DNA of 7,923 bases, from NCBI GenBank assembly GCA_036399495.1, contig DASWMZ010000222.1, positions 1 to 7,923 of the forward strand, in the 5' to 3' direction. Of this stretch, positions 1-5,748 are shown piece after piece. The notes beneath the pieces were generated by a model that searched no databases, was not told where the DNA came from, and saw only the letters and a list, made by a program, of their open reading frames with translations. Every line of letters begins with the position of its first letter. Position 1 is the stretch's first letter. This DNA comes from Paradesertivirga sp036399495 (GTDB lineage: Bacteria; Bacteroidota; Bacteroidia; Sphingobacteriales; Sphingobacteriaceae). The translations under genes were made by a program, and so were the position numbers.

Positions 1-2163
1 ATCAGGTAAATTTTGTACCGGATCATTAACGACTCCGGAAGAATTATAAAGTTGTAAATCACCTTTATCGATCACACGGGCAGTGGTAGTGGCATTATCC
101 ACCAAGGTAAAGTCGCTAAAACTTCTGTCTGTACCTTCAAATCTGGCATTCACAAAGAGCTGCGTACTGGGATTTAGTACATAAGCCATTGTTGCATCAG
201 TAATATTGTTGCTTTGCTGTGCATTGACTGTTGTATTACCCCCCGCATACTGTACATTATCACTAAGTGGATGACTCAAGATATTGTTAAAAACAATCCA
301 CTCTGCTCCAGAATAACCACTTTCATTAACATAATTTCCGATTGAATATCTGCCATTAGGGAATGGAGCGCCGTTTCCAATCAAGGTATTATTAAAAATT
401 TTAAGATCCCGACCGTCATTAACAAGTATAGGTGTCTGAAGATTCGTGATTACATTATGGTCGAGAATAGATCGAATTCTACCAGTACCTGTACCATTAG
501 GGCCCCAGTGTCCAAAATCGTGGTATAGACCATGAATTCCCTGAGCGTCCCATAACAAATCGTGGCCCATGGTATTGTAAATATAATTATGGTGGAAACG
601 TGCCCACTGAAAATCAATACCAAACCCGTGAATGGCGCCATCGTCTCCGGTTCTTCGGCAGAAATCCCTGATGGTATTGTGGTGTATTTGGGCAATACCC
701 GGGGTGTTTACATTGCTGTTTCTAAACTTATAGATGTTTATACCGCTATGGGTGGTATTAGCAATCAGATTATATCCGATGTCCAAATCTTCAGACAATC
801 CGGTGCGACCTGTATTGATAGCCCCCGATTGCATTAACATATAGTTGGTATCGAAGATCTGGTTATTTAGACATTTATGCCTGTTTCCCTGAAGACTGAT
901 GGCCGAGGAGGAAGAATACCTAATGACACAATTTGAAATCTCATGATCTTGACCGTTCAAAACCACCCCTGTCCAACCGGCATGGCCAAGCTGATAATCA
1001 GCGGTCCGGGTTGTATGTGATACATACTTTATATCCAGGTTTCTAAATTTAACACCGCTACAGCCCGTGGTGGGCGATTCGGTGGTGGTATAGTTATAAT
1101 AAGTTCCAACCGAGCTGGCGAAAATATTGAAACCCTCTACCGTGTAGTTAGAAGCTATACCATTGCCAACAAAGGCAAAATACCGGTTTTTAGTATAGAT
1201 AGCATCGTTGCCCTCTGTTGTAGAGGGTGCTGCTGAACCAAAAGGGTTAACGTATAAAATGTTATCTTTTTTAAACCATTCGCCGTCGCCAAGCATAGCA
1301 GTAATATCTGCCTCAGTCATATTGGCGGGATTAGGACTGAATAAATAGAATTCAGTAGCTGATCCCTGGCCCGGAATGGCTCCTCCAACTGAATATACGC
1401 TTGTGCTGGAAGTGTAATAATCAAAAGTAATACTGTTTGACGCTACAGCTGTAACAGTAAATACCCTGCCCTGACCATCCCAGCCATTATGAGCAAGGTT
1501 AACAAAGATCTTGGCGCCTACCCATTTTTGATTTCCGTCAAAACCGGTTGTTGAGATTGTAGTTCTGCCAGTACCATTATCTCCGGAAACTTCACTCGTT
1601 TTTGCCACAACCTTCGCCATGGTAGGCATGGCAACATCCGTAGATGTATTCTTCGGCCAGCGAAGGTGTTCTAACATCCTGCCATTATGGAAAAGCTGGT
1701 TTTCGCCATAGCCAATGTTTGTAGGACCCGGGTCCGGATTACCGCCCCACGCCTGAACATCTCTCGGACTATACAAATCTTTCCAATTACTAGGTGTTGT
1801 TTGGTAAGCTCCGTTGCTAACAGCTGCCCAGTTGGAGTTTATAAGGTCGGTACCATTAATGGTAACATTGCTCGGGGTTTCCGGCACTTCGGGCTGGAAA
1901 ATAAGGCCGTTTTTAGTAATGTTTACCTGTTCGCGGTAAACGCCCGCGCCTACCAGTATGGTAGCACCCGGATTGGCTGCGTCGTGCGCCTGCTGAATTG
2001 TAAGAAAAGGCGAGGTACTTGAACCGGTACCATTCAAACTTCCTCCGTTCTGTCTCACATAAAATGTTTGTGCCCATGCCGAGACCGAACCCCCGAAAGC
2101 AAACAATAAGAACAGTACCTTGCTCTTGAGTCGTTTTTTAATTAAAAATAAAAGTGTATTCAT
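1..2163 (-). CDS. Secreted right-handed parallel beta-helix protein, 3' end outside window
   Basis: Read on the minus strand, the frame from the ATG at 2163 is open for 721 codons to base 1 with no stop, so the C-terminus is missing. Residues 1-31 look like a signal peptide: Lys/Arg at 9-15, a hydrophobic core at 17-25, and a likely cut after AWA before Gln32. The mature protein begins TFYVRQNGG, followed by SPFLTIQQAHDAA and GATILVGAGVYRE (about 51-77), the usual N-terminal cap of right-handed beta-helix proteins. Residues about 110-310 form an insertion containing FHNGRMLEHLRWP, recalling the dG...aRwP segment of several beta-helix glycosidase families. From about 340 onward, short Asn-rich coils repeat (VEGFNIF, VKFRNLDIKYVSH, HEISNCVI, HHNTIRDF, HHNYIYNT, DLKIFNNTLIG, WIVFNNILS), typical of Beta_helix/NosD domains. 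It is probably exported and polysaccharide-active, but I cannot assign a lyase or hydrolase family. A C-terminal sorting domain may lie outside the window. Confidence 0.93.
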   Translation of the reverse strand, partial: MNTLLFLIKKRLKSKVLFLLFAFGGSVSAWAQTFYVRQNGGSLNGTGSSTSPFLTIQQAHDAANPGATILVGAGVYREQVNITKNGLIFQPEVPETPSNVTINGTDLINSNWAAVSNGAYQTTPSNWKDLYSPRDVQAWGGNPDPGPTNIGYGENQLFHNGRMLEHLRWPKNTSTDVAMPTMAKVVAKTSEVSGDNGTGRTTISTTGFDGNQKWVGAKIFVNLAHNGWDGQGRVFTVTAVASNSITFDYYTSSTSVYSVGGAIPGQGSATEFYLFSPNPANMTEADITAMLGDGEWFKKDNILYVNPFGSAAPSTTEGNDAIYTKNRYFAFVGNGIASNYTVEGFNIFASSVGTYYNYTTTESPTTGCSGVKFRNLDIKYVSHTTRTADYQLGHAGWTGVVLNGQDHEISNCVIRYSSSSAISLQGNRHKCLNNQIFDTNYMLMQSGAINTGRTGLSEDLDIGYNLIANTTHSGINIYKFRNSNVNTPGIAQIHHNTIRDFCRRTGDDGAIHGFGIDFQWARFHHNYIYNTMGHDLLWDAQGIHGLYHDFGHWGPNGTGTGRIRSILDHNVITNLQTPILVNDGRDLKIFNNTLIGNGAPFPNGRYSIGNYVNESGYSGAEWIVFNNILSHPLSDNVQYAGGNTTVNAQQSNNITDATMAYVLNPSTQLFVNARFEGTDRSFSDFTLVDNATTTARVIDKGDLQLYNSSGVVNDPVQNLPD

Positions 2164-2165
2164 AT

Positions 2166-2185
2166 GTTGGTTAGTTTGTTGGTTA
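2166..2185 (-). promoter_or_regulatory. Leader of the beta-helix gene with repeated TAACCAAC
   Basis: On the minus strand the octamer TAACCAAC occurs twice, 12 bp apart (2178-2185 and 2166-2173), and ends two bases before the ATG. There is no purine-rich Shine-Dalgarno sequence, as is usual in Bacteroidota. A or C-rich leaders of this kind are familiar in front of Bacteroidota export genes. The gene at 2922 has a related ACTAACC just before its own start. The repeat is seen directly; a role in translation initiation is inferred. Confidence 0.3.
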
Positions 2186-2276
2186 CTCGGTAATTTCTAA
2201 CAGAAACTTTCGAACAATTAGAGTTTCGAAGTTAACACTAGGATATAGAAGGAAATGCTAATTTTCTTGTGCAAAG

Positions 2277-2284
2277 TTTGTACA
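2277..2284. repeat. Fourth TTTGTACA copy, nearer the beta-helix gene
   Basis: This is an exact copy of the core found in the array at 2446-2478. It lies 113 bp upstream of the beta-helix start codon at 2163, in the range of a promoter-proximal operator. A single octamer has little weight alone; it matters because it shares an intergenic region with three phased copies. Confidence 0.4.
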
Positions 2285-2445
2285 TAGTGTCTGCATTTAT
2301 CGTTCGCTAATGCTCGACTTTTGCGGACATATCTTACAGCGGTAGATTAAGGTTTTTAAAAAATCTCGATGATTTCCAGTAGGGGATAAGCATGGTTAAT
2401 TAATTCTAAAACTGTATATCTAACCTAGAAAATAACGATTTGTAG

Positions 2446-2478
2446 TTTGTACAAAATTTGTACATTTTTTGTACACGC
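2446..2478. repeat. Three 11-bp-phased TTTGTACA direct repeats
   Basis: TTTGTACA starts at 2446, 2457 and 2468, a spacing of exactly 11 bp, about one helical turn. A partial copy, TTTGTAG, sits just upstream at 2439-2445. Each core contains the palindrome TGTACA, and the first copy extends to the perfect palindrome TTTGTACAAA (2446-2455). This arrangement suits cooperative binding of a regulator to one face of the DNA. The array lies 283 bp upstream of the beta-helix start and 443 bp upstream of the regulator start. The bound protein is unknown. Confidence 0.65.
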
Positions 2479-2869
2479 ATTGGAGGCATTAGAGAGGTGA
2501 TTATTTGTAACCTTTTTAACCTTTATGATTATCCTTTTAAGGATGAAATCTTACATATCTTGCAATGTTGGTTTATGACATTAAAAACTGCACTATCCTT
2601 AGACCCTACCTTGCTTTAAGTAGCTTCAAGTAGGAAAGAGTCTCAACTATCTTCAGCACTATGCTGTATGGAAGGATGATGCTGTTTTTTAAACCTGCGG
2701 TTCAGAAAAAAATCATACAATTCGATGCTTTTAGCTCGGCGTATTAGAAAACATTTTATTATTAAAGGATAGTAGGGAAACTGATAGTAAAGACAAGGTG
2801 CCTGTATAAAATTTAAATAATATCAAACGATTTGCAACTCATATAAATACAATAAAGGCAACTAAATCT

Positions 2870-2877
2870 TATATTTG
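2870..2877 (+). promoter_or_regulatory. Candidate -7 box (TATATTTG) of the membrane regulator gene
   Basis: TATATTTG matches the Bacteroidota -7 consensus TAnnTTTG and would give a 5' leader of roughly 40 bases before the ATG at 2922. No TTTG lies at the expected distance upstream; the nearest is at 2831-2834, which is too far. A six-bp hairpin (ATCTTA 2893-2898, TAAGAT 2904-2909) falls in the predicted leader. Confidence 0.4.
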
Positions 2878-2921
2878 AGCTTCAAACCAATTATCTTACT
2901 CCTTAAGATTACTAACCTATA

Positions 2922-4250
2922 ATGTCTGAAGTAAAGTATATCCCGAAATGTCTGCGCCTCATTGAGCAGAAAGTAAATCGAGGTAGCAGTCAACATTGGA
3001 CTTATGAAGATTTCAAAAAGATACAGCAATTAATTTTTCAAGCTTCATTGATTAATTTAAGTACTCACACTTTAGAGCGATTGTATGGCAAATTAAAAAC
3101 ACATGAAAATTATAAACCTCAGGCCGAAACTAAGAATGCACTCGCAATATTTTTGGGTTATGAAGATTGGGAGGGTTTTAAAAGCCACAATCCCATAAAT
3201 TCTCAAGAACCTCCTGAATTATTGGAGGAAAGCGCTGTCCCAATGAAGGTGAAATCATTATATAAACGACAAAGCATTTTAAAAAGCAGAGGGGGAATTA
3301 AGGTTGCATTTGTATTTATAATTATCGGTATTGTTAGTGCCGTCTCAATGGCGCTGTTACATCGTAACCCTAGTAATAAGGGTATAGATTTTAGGGCGGT
3401 GAATGCATTGGCTGCATCCCCACATAACGTTAAATTTATACATGATTTATCACAATTGGAAGGAGATAACTTTTCAATTGTGTTTCCTGAATTTGGGGAT
3501 GATACAATAAAATTATCAAAATCACAAAAAGTTAGCTATCGACCGTTTTTTGATCCGGGAGCATACACGGCCTATTTATTAAGTGACAAAAAAATTATTG
3601 CCAGAACAATGTTCTTTATAAAAACTACAGGATGGCATTTAGAAGGCACTATGACCCCTCACGACAAGCGTACCAAATGGTTTGTACCACAAACTTCCTT
3701 AGTATCAAAAGGGAAATTGTTTACTCCAAGCTCTTTTGTGGCAGATTCTTTAAAAAAGAAATATGGCTTTTACTTCTTATCTTATTCAAACATTCGCAAG
3801 TTTAATGTTAGTGGAGATAATGTATTATTTGAAACCCGGTTTAGAAATAATGCGCGGGAAGAACGAAATTCATTATGTAATGATATGTGGTTTAAATTAA
3901 TTGGATTGAATGGTATTTTGAATATGCACTTTTTAACTACCGGATGCACTGGGTATATTGATATGACCTTTGGGGAAAAAAATTTAAACGGTAGCATGCA
4001 AGACTTATCTCAATTTGGCATCGACATTCATAACTGGAAAAAAGCACGACTTGAGGTGATTAACAAAACTGTACACATTTACATTGATAATGCGCTTATT
4101 TATAAAATAGCTTATTCACAATCGGTGGGAGCTATTGTAGGTATAGAAGTTATAAGCAAAACTAGTGGAGAGACTGATTATGTTAAACTTTATAATTCCA
4201 AAAAAGAGCTTGTTTATGAAGACGATTTTGGCGGAAAAGTGATAGACTAA
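2922..4250 (+). CDS. Predicted single-pass membrane regulator: HTH-like, PKD-like and lectin-like domains
   Basis: The product has 442 residues. Residues about 8-90 form a compact helical domain with LSTHTLERLYGKLK (46-59), a Tyr-Lys-Pro turn (64-66) and LAIFLGYEDWEGF (74-86). I recognise this pattern from the start of many uncharacterised Bacteroidota proteins and read it as a helix-turn-helix-like DNA-binding domain. A polar, positively charged linker (Lys/Arg at 109-127) precedes one membrane helix at about 127-146, so the N-terminus should be cytoplasmic. Outside, residues about 168-240 (FPEFGDDTIKL, then YRPFFDPGAYTAYLL) resemble a PKD/Ig-like fold, and residues 290-440 (FETRFRN, ARLEVINKTVHIYIDN, closing YEDDFGG) a concanavalin-like jelly roll. 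This ToxR/CadC-like topology suggests a one-component sensor that binds a ligand outside and DNA inside. No catalytic residues are evident. The start is favoured by the upstream -7 box and by the domain beginning directly after it. Both DNA binding and ligand are inferred. Confidence 0.9.
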   Translation: MSEVKYIPKCLRLIEQKVNRGSSQHWTYEDFKKIQQLIFQASLINLSTHTLERLYGKLKTHENYKPQAETKNALAIFLGYEDWEGFKSHNPINSQEPPELLEESAVPMKVKSLYKRQSILKSRGGIKVAFVFIIIGIVSAVSMALLHRNPSNKGIDFRAVNALAASPHNVKFIHDLSQLEGDNFSIVFPEFGDDTIKLSKSQKVSYRPFFDPGAYTAYLLSDKKIIARTMFFIKTTGWHLEGTMTPHDKRTKWFVPQTSLVSKGKLFTPSSFVADSLKKKYGFYFLSYSNIRKFNVSGDNVLFETRFRNNAREERNSLCNDMWFKLIGLNGILNMHFLTTGCTGYIDMTFGEKNLNGSMQDLSQFGIDIHNWKKARLEVINKTVHIYIDNALIYKIAYSQSVGAIVGIEVISKTSGETDYVKLYNSKKELVYEDDFGGKVID

Positions 4251-4268
4251 TAGATTCACTCACCTGCA

Positions 4269-4296
4269 TCATTCCTGCGCAGGCATGAGTCTAATG
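4269..4296. repeat. REP-like palindrome around CCTGCGCAGG
   Basis: CCTGCGCAGG (4274-4283) is a perfect palindrome, extended by TCAT (4269-4272) and ATGA (4285-4288) around one mismatch. The whole stretch closely resembles a dispersed intergenic unit (TCATTCCTGCGCAGGCAGGA...) that I recall from many bacterial genomes, here with decay in the right arm. It lies 18 bp past the regulator's stop and could act as a bidirectional terminator or mRNA-stabilising hairpin, though no T-run follows. The palindrome is seen; membership of a repeat family is from memory. Confidence 0.45.
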
Positions 4297-4312
4297 TAAT
4301 TAAGGCCCTTTA

Positions 4313-4380
4313 CTAGGTTTTTGTAATACCCTGATGCGAAACATATTTGATATTCAGTTTATCAAACTTACACCGCTGCA
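4313..4380 (-). pseudogene. Relic of a second beta-helix gene
   Basis: On the minus strand, 4334-4380 matches codons 368-383 of the beta-helix gene (plus positions about 1015-1062) at 36 of 47 aligned bases with one single-base gap. Once the one-base deletion is allowed for, it reads CSG(v)KFDKLNIKYVSH against CSGVKFRNLDIKYVSH in the intact gene, 13 of 16 residues alike. Many differences fall at third codon positions, as expected for once-coding DNA. Beyond His the frame continues QGITKT and ends at a TAG (4313-4315) with no further similarity. Only this short piece is recognisable; the flanks on either side have decayed or been deleted. Confidence 0.7.
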
Positions 4381-4445
4381 AGTATAGTTTTAGTCTTAGT
4401 TCGGGTATTAACATTGTAACAAGTTGAGTCGGACAGGCAAACACA

Positions 4446-4462
4446 TTAAGCCTTTAGCTTAA
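4446..4462 (-). terminator. Weak hairpin after the sigma-factor operon
   Basis: TTAAGC (4446-4451) and GCTTAA (4457-4462) form a six-bp stem with a five-base loop, 19 bp beyond the stop of the membrane protein gene at 4482. On the minus strand it is followed by TGTGTTTG rather than a clean T-run, and the stem is A/T-rich. It is only a candidate terminator. Confidence 0.25.
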
Positions 4463-4481
4463 ACTTTCCCGGCGCGAATAC

Positions 4482-5072
4482 CTAAATAAATTGGCCTTCC
4501 AGTGTTTCGAGCCTGTTTATCATATCATTAAGCTTTTCTTGTTCCTTTCGGATGTAAATTCGCATAAGATACCAGCAGAAAATAAGCCATAAAATAACTC
4601 CCGACAAGCCTAGCAAGGTTTGCCAAAAAGGAGAGGTGAAATAAATCTCAACAAAATAAAGGCCGAAAGCTAATCCGGTAAAAATGCTGTAAACACGATA
4701 TTTGGTGGTATTCAAAAGATAACGTTTGCGGCTATAACTCTTTAAATAATGCACATATTCTTGGGGCTCTTTTAGTAAATACTCGCTATTTGAAATGCTT
4801 CTATAATCGCTTAATTGTACAAAGAGATAGTAAACGCAACATCCCAAGAGTATTAAAAATGATAAATGTGTCGTCCACATCATCGAGTTGGTATTTAACC
4901 AAATTAATATGAAGAGCACCATAATTATCAGCATACCCAATGTTTCAATCAAAAGCTTGTTTGCAAAGCTGCTTTTAGATTTTCTGACGCCTTTAATTAT
5001 ATCGTCATAACTCACTTTAGGTTTGGCAAGCTGACCATGCCATATATCCTTCAGCGCCTCAAAATCTTTCAT
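4482..5072 (-). CDS. Four-helix membrane protein paired with the ECF sigma factor, candidate anti-sigma
   Basis: The product has 196 residues. A cytoplasmic N-terminal stretch (MKDFEALKDIWHGQ, to about 38) is followed by predicted membrane helices at about 39-59, 66-86, 127-145 and 149-171. Between helices 2 and 3 is a charged segment of about 40 residues, and the C-terminus (172-196) is a charged helix (KEQEKLNDMINRLETLEG) that could form a coiled coil. The ATG lies inside the sigma gene with a 14-bp overlap (5059-5072), which implies translational coupling and a shared mRNA. Such pairing usually marks an anti-sigma factor. However, it lacks the HxxxCxxC motif of zinc anti-sigma domains and has four helices rather than one. 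Short proteins opening with an LKdiW-like motif are common next to Bacteroidota ECF sigma genes. The anti-sigma role rests on position alone. Confidence 0.85.
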   Translation of the reverse strand: MKDFEALKDIWHGQLAKPKVSYDDIIKGVRKSKSSFANKLLIETLGMLIIMVLFILIWLNTNSMMWTTHLSFLILLGCCVYYLFVQLSDYRSISNSEYLLKEPQEYVHYLKSYSRKRYLLNTTKYRVYSIFTGLAFGLYFVEIYFTSPFWQTLLGLSGVILWLIFCWYLMRIYIRKEQEKLNDMINRLETLEGQFI

Positions 5073-5556
5073 AACGGTTATATATTTCAGTCAGTTTACT
5101 TTTAATACGATGTATTTTTACTCTCAGATTTCCTTCAGATACACCTGAGATTTCAGCTATTTCCGCGTAAGGGATTTCATCTAATACCATCGAAATAATA
5201 ATTCGCTCAGTTTCTTCTAACTTCGAGATACATTTATACAACAACGCAACCTGCTCGTTCTTCTCAGAAACTTCTTCACCCTTGGTTTCAATAATATTAT
5301 CGGTAAGCTCGTCTTTTGCCAATCTTTTTTCTACTCTTAACCAAGATAGGCAGGTATTAACGGCGATGCGATAAATCCAGGTTGAAATGAGTGCCTGGTT
5401 ACGAAATTTGTCGAGATTTTGCCAGACCTTTAAAAACGTTTCCTGCATTAGATCATTCGCGGCATCATCATCGCCGGTATAACCATAACACAAATGGTAA
5501 ATCTTTTTTGAGTTAGATTTAAAGATTTCTTTGAAAAGAGCTTCCTTATCCGTCAT
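5059..5556 (-). CDS. RNA polymerase ECF-type sigma-70 factor
   Basis: The product has 165 residues, normal for an ECF sigma factor. Region 2 spans about 8-75 and includes AANDLMQETFLKVWQNLDKF (32-51) and the promoter-melting and -10 recognition part STWIYRIAVNTCLSWLR (58-74). An acidic linker covers about 81-100. Region 4 (about 103-157) ends in the helix-turn-helix IPYAEIAEISGVSEGNLRVKIHRIKSKL, split here as positions 128-137 and 138-155. There is no region 1 or 3. It directs RNA polymerase to a dedicated promoter set, usually in response to an envelope or stress signal. The gene overlaps the downstream membrane protein gene, likely its regulator. It is transcribed divergently from ccmE across 192 bp, but nothing shows that it controls ccmE. 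The start is the first ATG of the frame, 18 bases from a rightward-running TAAAG-like leader with no Shine-Dalgarno sequence. Confidence 0.96.
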   Translation of the reverse strand: MTDKEALFKEIFKSNSKKIYHLCYGYTGDDDAANDLMQETFLKVWQNLDKFRNQALISTWIYRIAVNTCLSWLRVEKRLAKDELTDNIIETKGEEVSEKNEQVALLYKCISKLEETERIIISMVLDEIPYAEIAEISGVSEGNLRVKIHRIKSKLTEIYNRYERF

Positions 5557-5593
5557 TTAATCTTTGTAAGACTACGAATTAAAGCAGCTGTTA

Positions 5594-5625
5594 CAAAATA
5601 TTTTTAAGGCCTTTGGATATTCCAA
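5594..5625 (-). promoter_or_regulatory. Candidate promoter of the sigma-factor operon
   Basis: On the minus strand TTGG (5622-5625) is followed after 21 bp by TATTTTG (5594-5600), one base short of the TAnnTTTG consensus. It ends 37 bp before the sigma start codon. The geometry fits a Bacteroidota housekeeping promoter; the -7 box is imperfect. Confidence 0.3.
5613..5625. promoter_or_regulatory. Perfect inverted repeat TTGGATATTCCAA
   Basis: Five-base arms TTGGA and TCCAA flank TAT. The repeat overlaps the proposed -33 element of the sigma promoter and lies about 125 bp upstream of ccmE. It could be an operator for either divergent unit, but a 13-bp palindrome in AT-rich DNA can also arise by chance. 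Confidence 0.25.
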
Positions 5626-5667
5626 TCCATGTTGGTGCATTTGTTTAGAACAATTCTTAATAATGCG

Positions 5668-5675
5668 TACATTTG
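5668..5675 (+). promoter_or_regulatory. Candidate -7 box TACATTTG for ccmEF
   Basis: This is an exact match to TAnnTTTG, 73 bp before the ccmE start. A TTTG at 5640-5643 lies 24 bp upstream, a few bases wider than the usual -33/-7 spacing. Transcripts from here would carry the small hairpin CGAAA-CCAA-TTTCG (5714-5727) in the leader. Confidence 0.35.
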
Positions 5676-5705
5676 ATAAACTTATTAGTAATGATTCGCA
5701 TTTTG

Positions 5706-5713
5706 TAATTTTG
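5706..5713 (+). promoter_or_regulatory. Second candidate -7 box TAATTTTG for ccmEF
   Basis: This also matches TAnnTTTG exactly and sits 35 bp before the ccmE ATG, which would give a short leader. No TTTG is present at the right distance upstream, so it is an alternative to the box at 5668 rather than a stronger candidate. Confidence 0.3.
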
Positions 5714-5748
5714 CGAAACCAATTTCGTTTAAGAAAAAAATCACCAGA

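Larger units (their letters stand above)
2164..2921. other. 758-bp divergent intergenic region without a supported gene
   Basis: All frames are broken by frequent stops; the longest ATG frame I traced is 28 codons (2661-2747, plus), with no support. Recognisable elements are the phased TTTGTACA repeats at 2446-2478, a further copy at 2277-2284, a stem at 2287-2295/2322-2330, a small inverted repeat ATCCTT-TT-AAGGAT at 2531-2544, a 10-bp near-tandem repeat (GCTTTAAGTA/GCTTCAAGTA) at 2613-2632, and a TAnnTTTG box at 2870. The region is long for a simple promoter spacer. It could be a large control region, or a site where a gene has decayed beyond recognition. Confidence 0.6.

Noticed and set aside
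450..837. Open frames of 81 (minus) and 91 (plus) codons
   Set aside because: Both overlap the continuous beta-helix frame and show no domain pattern or start context.
1687..2022. A 111-codon plus-strand open frame
   Set aside because: It lies entirely inside the beta-helix gene on the opposite strand, whose frame is continuous over 721 codons with a clear signal peptide and coil pattern. The plus-strand product resembles nothing recognisable.
2661..2747. A 28-codon plus-strand frame in the large intergenic region
   Set aside because: It is too short, has no supporting leader or similarity, and stops are frequent around it.
2580..2760. Possible decayed protein-coding sequence on either strand
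   Set aside because: Some frames look protein-like between stops, but I could not match them to a family, unlike the relic at 4313-4380.
2164..2921. CRISPR array, tRNA or insertion-sequence ends in the large intergenic region
   Set aside because: The repeats are 8-11 bp at one-turn spacing without spacers, no cloverleaf is visible, and no paired terminal inverted repeats or transposase fragments were found.
3782..3997. A 71-codon minus-strand open frame
   Set aside because: It is antisense to the well-supported jelly-roll part of the membrane regulator.
4816..4823. TTTGTACA on the minus strand, like the phased repeats
   Set aside because: It is a single copy inside the coding sequence of the four-helix membrane protein, and one chance match is expected in a window of this size.
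5059..5748. The ECF sigma factor as regulator of ccmEF
   Set aside because: The two units are divergent, and the ccmE upstream region shows housekeeping-type boxes. Nothing in the sequence ties them together.
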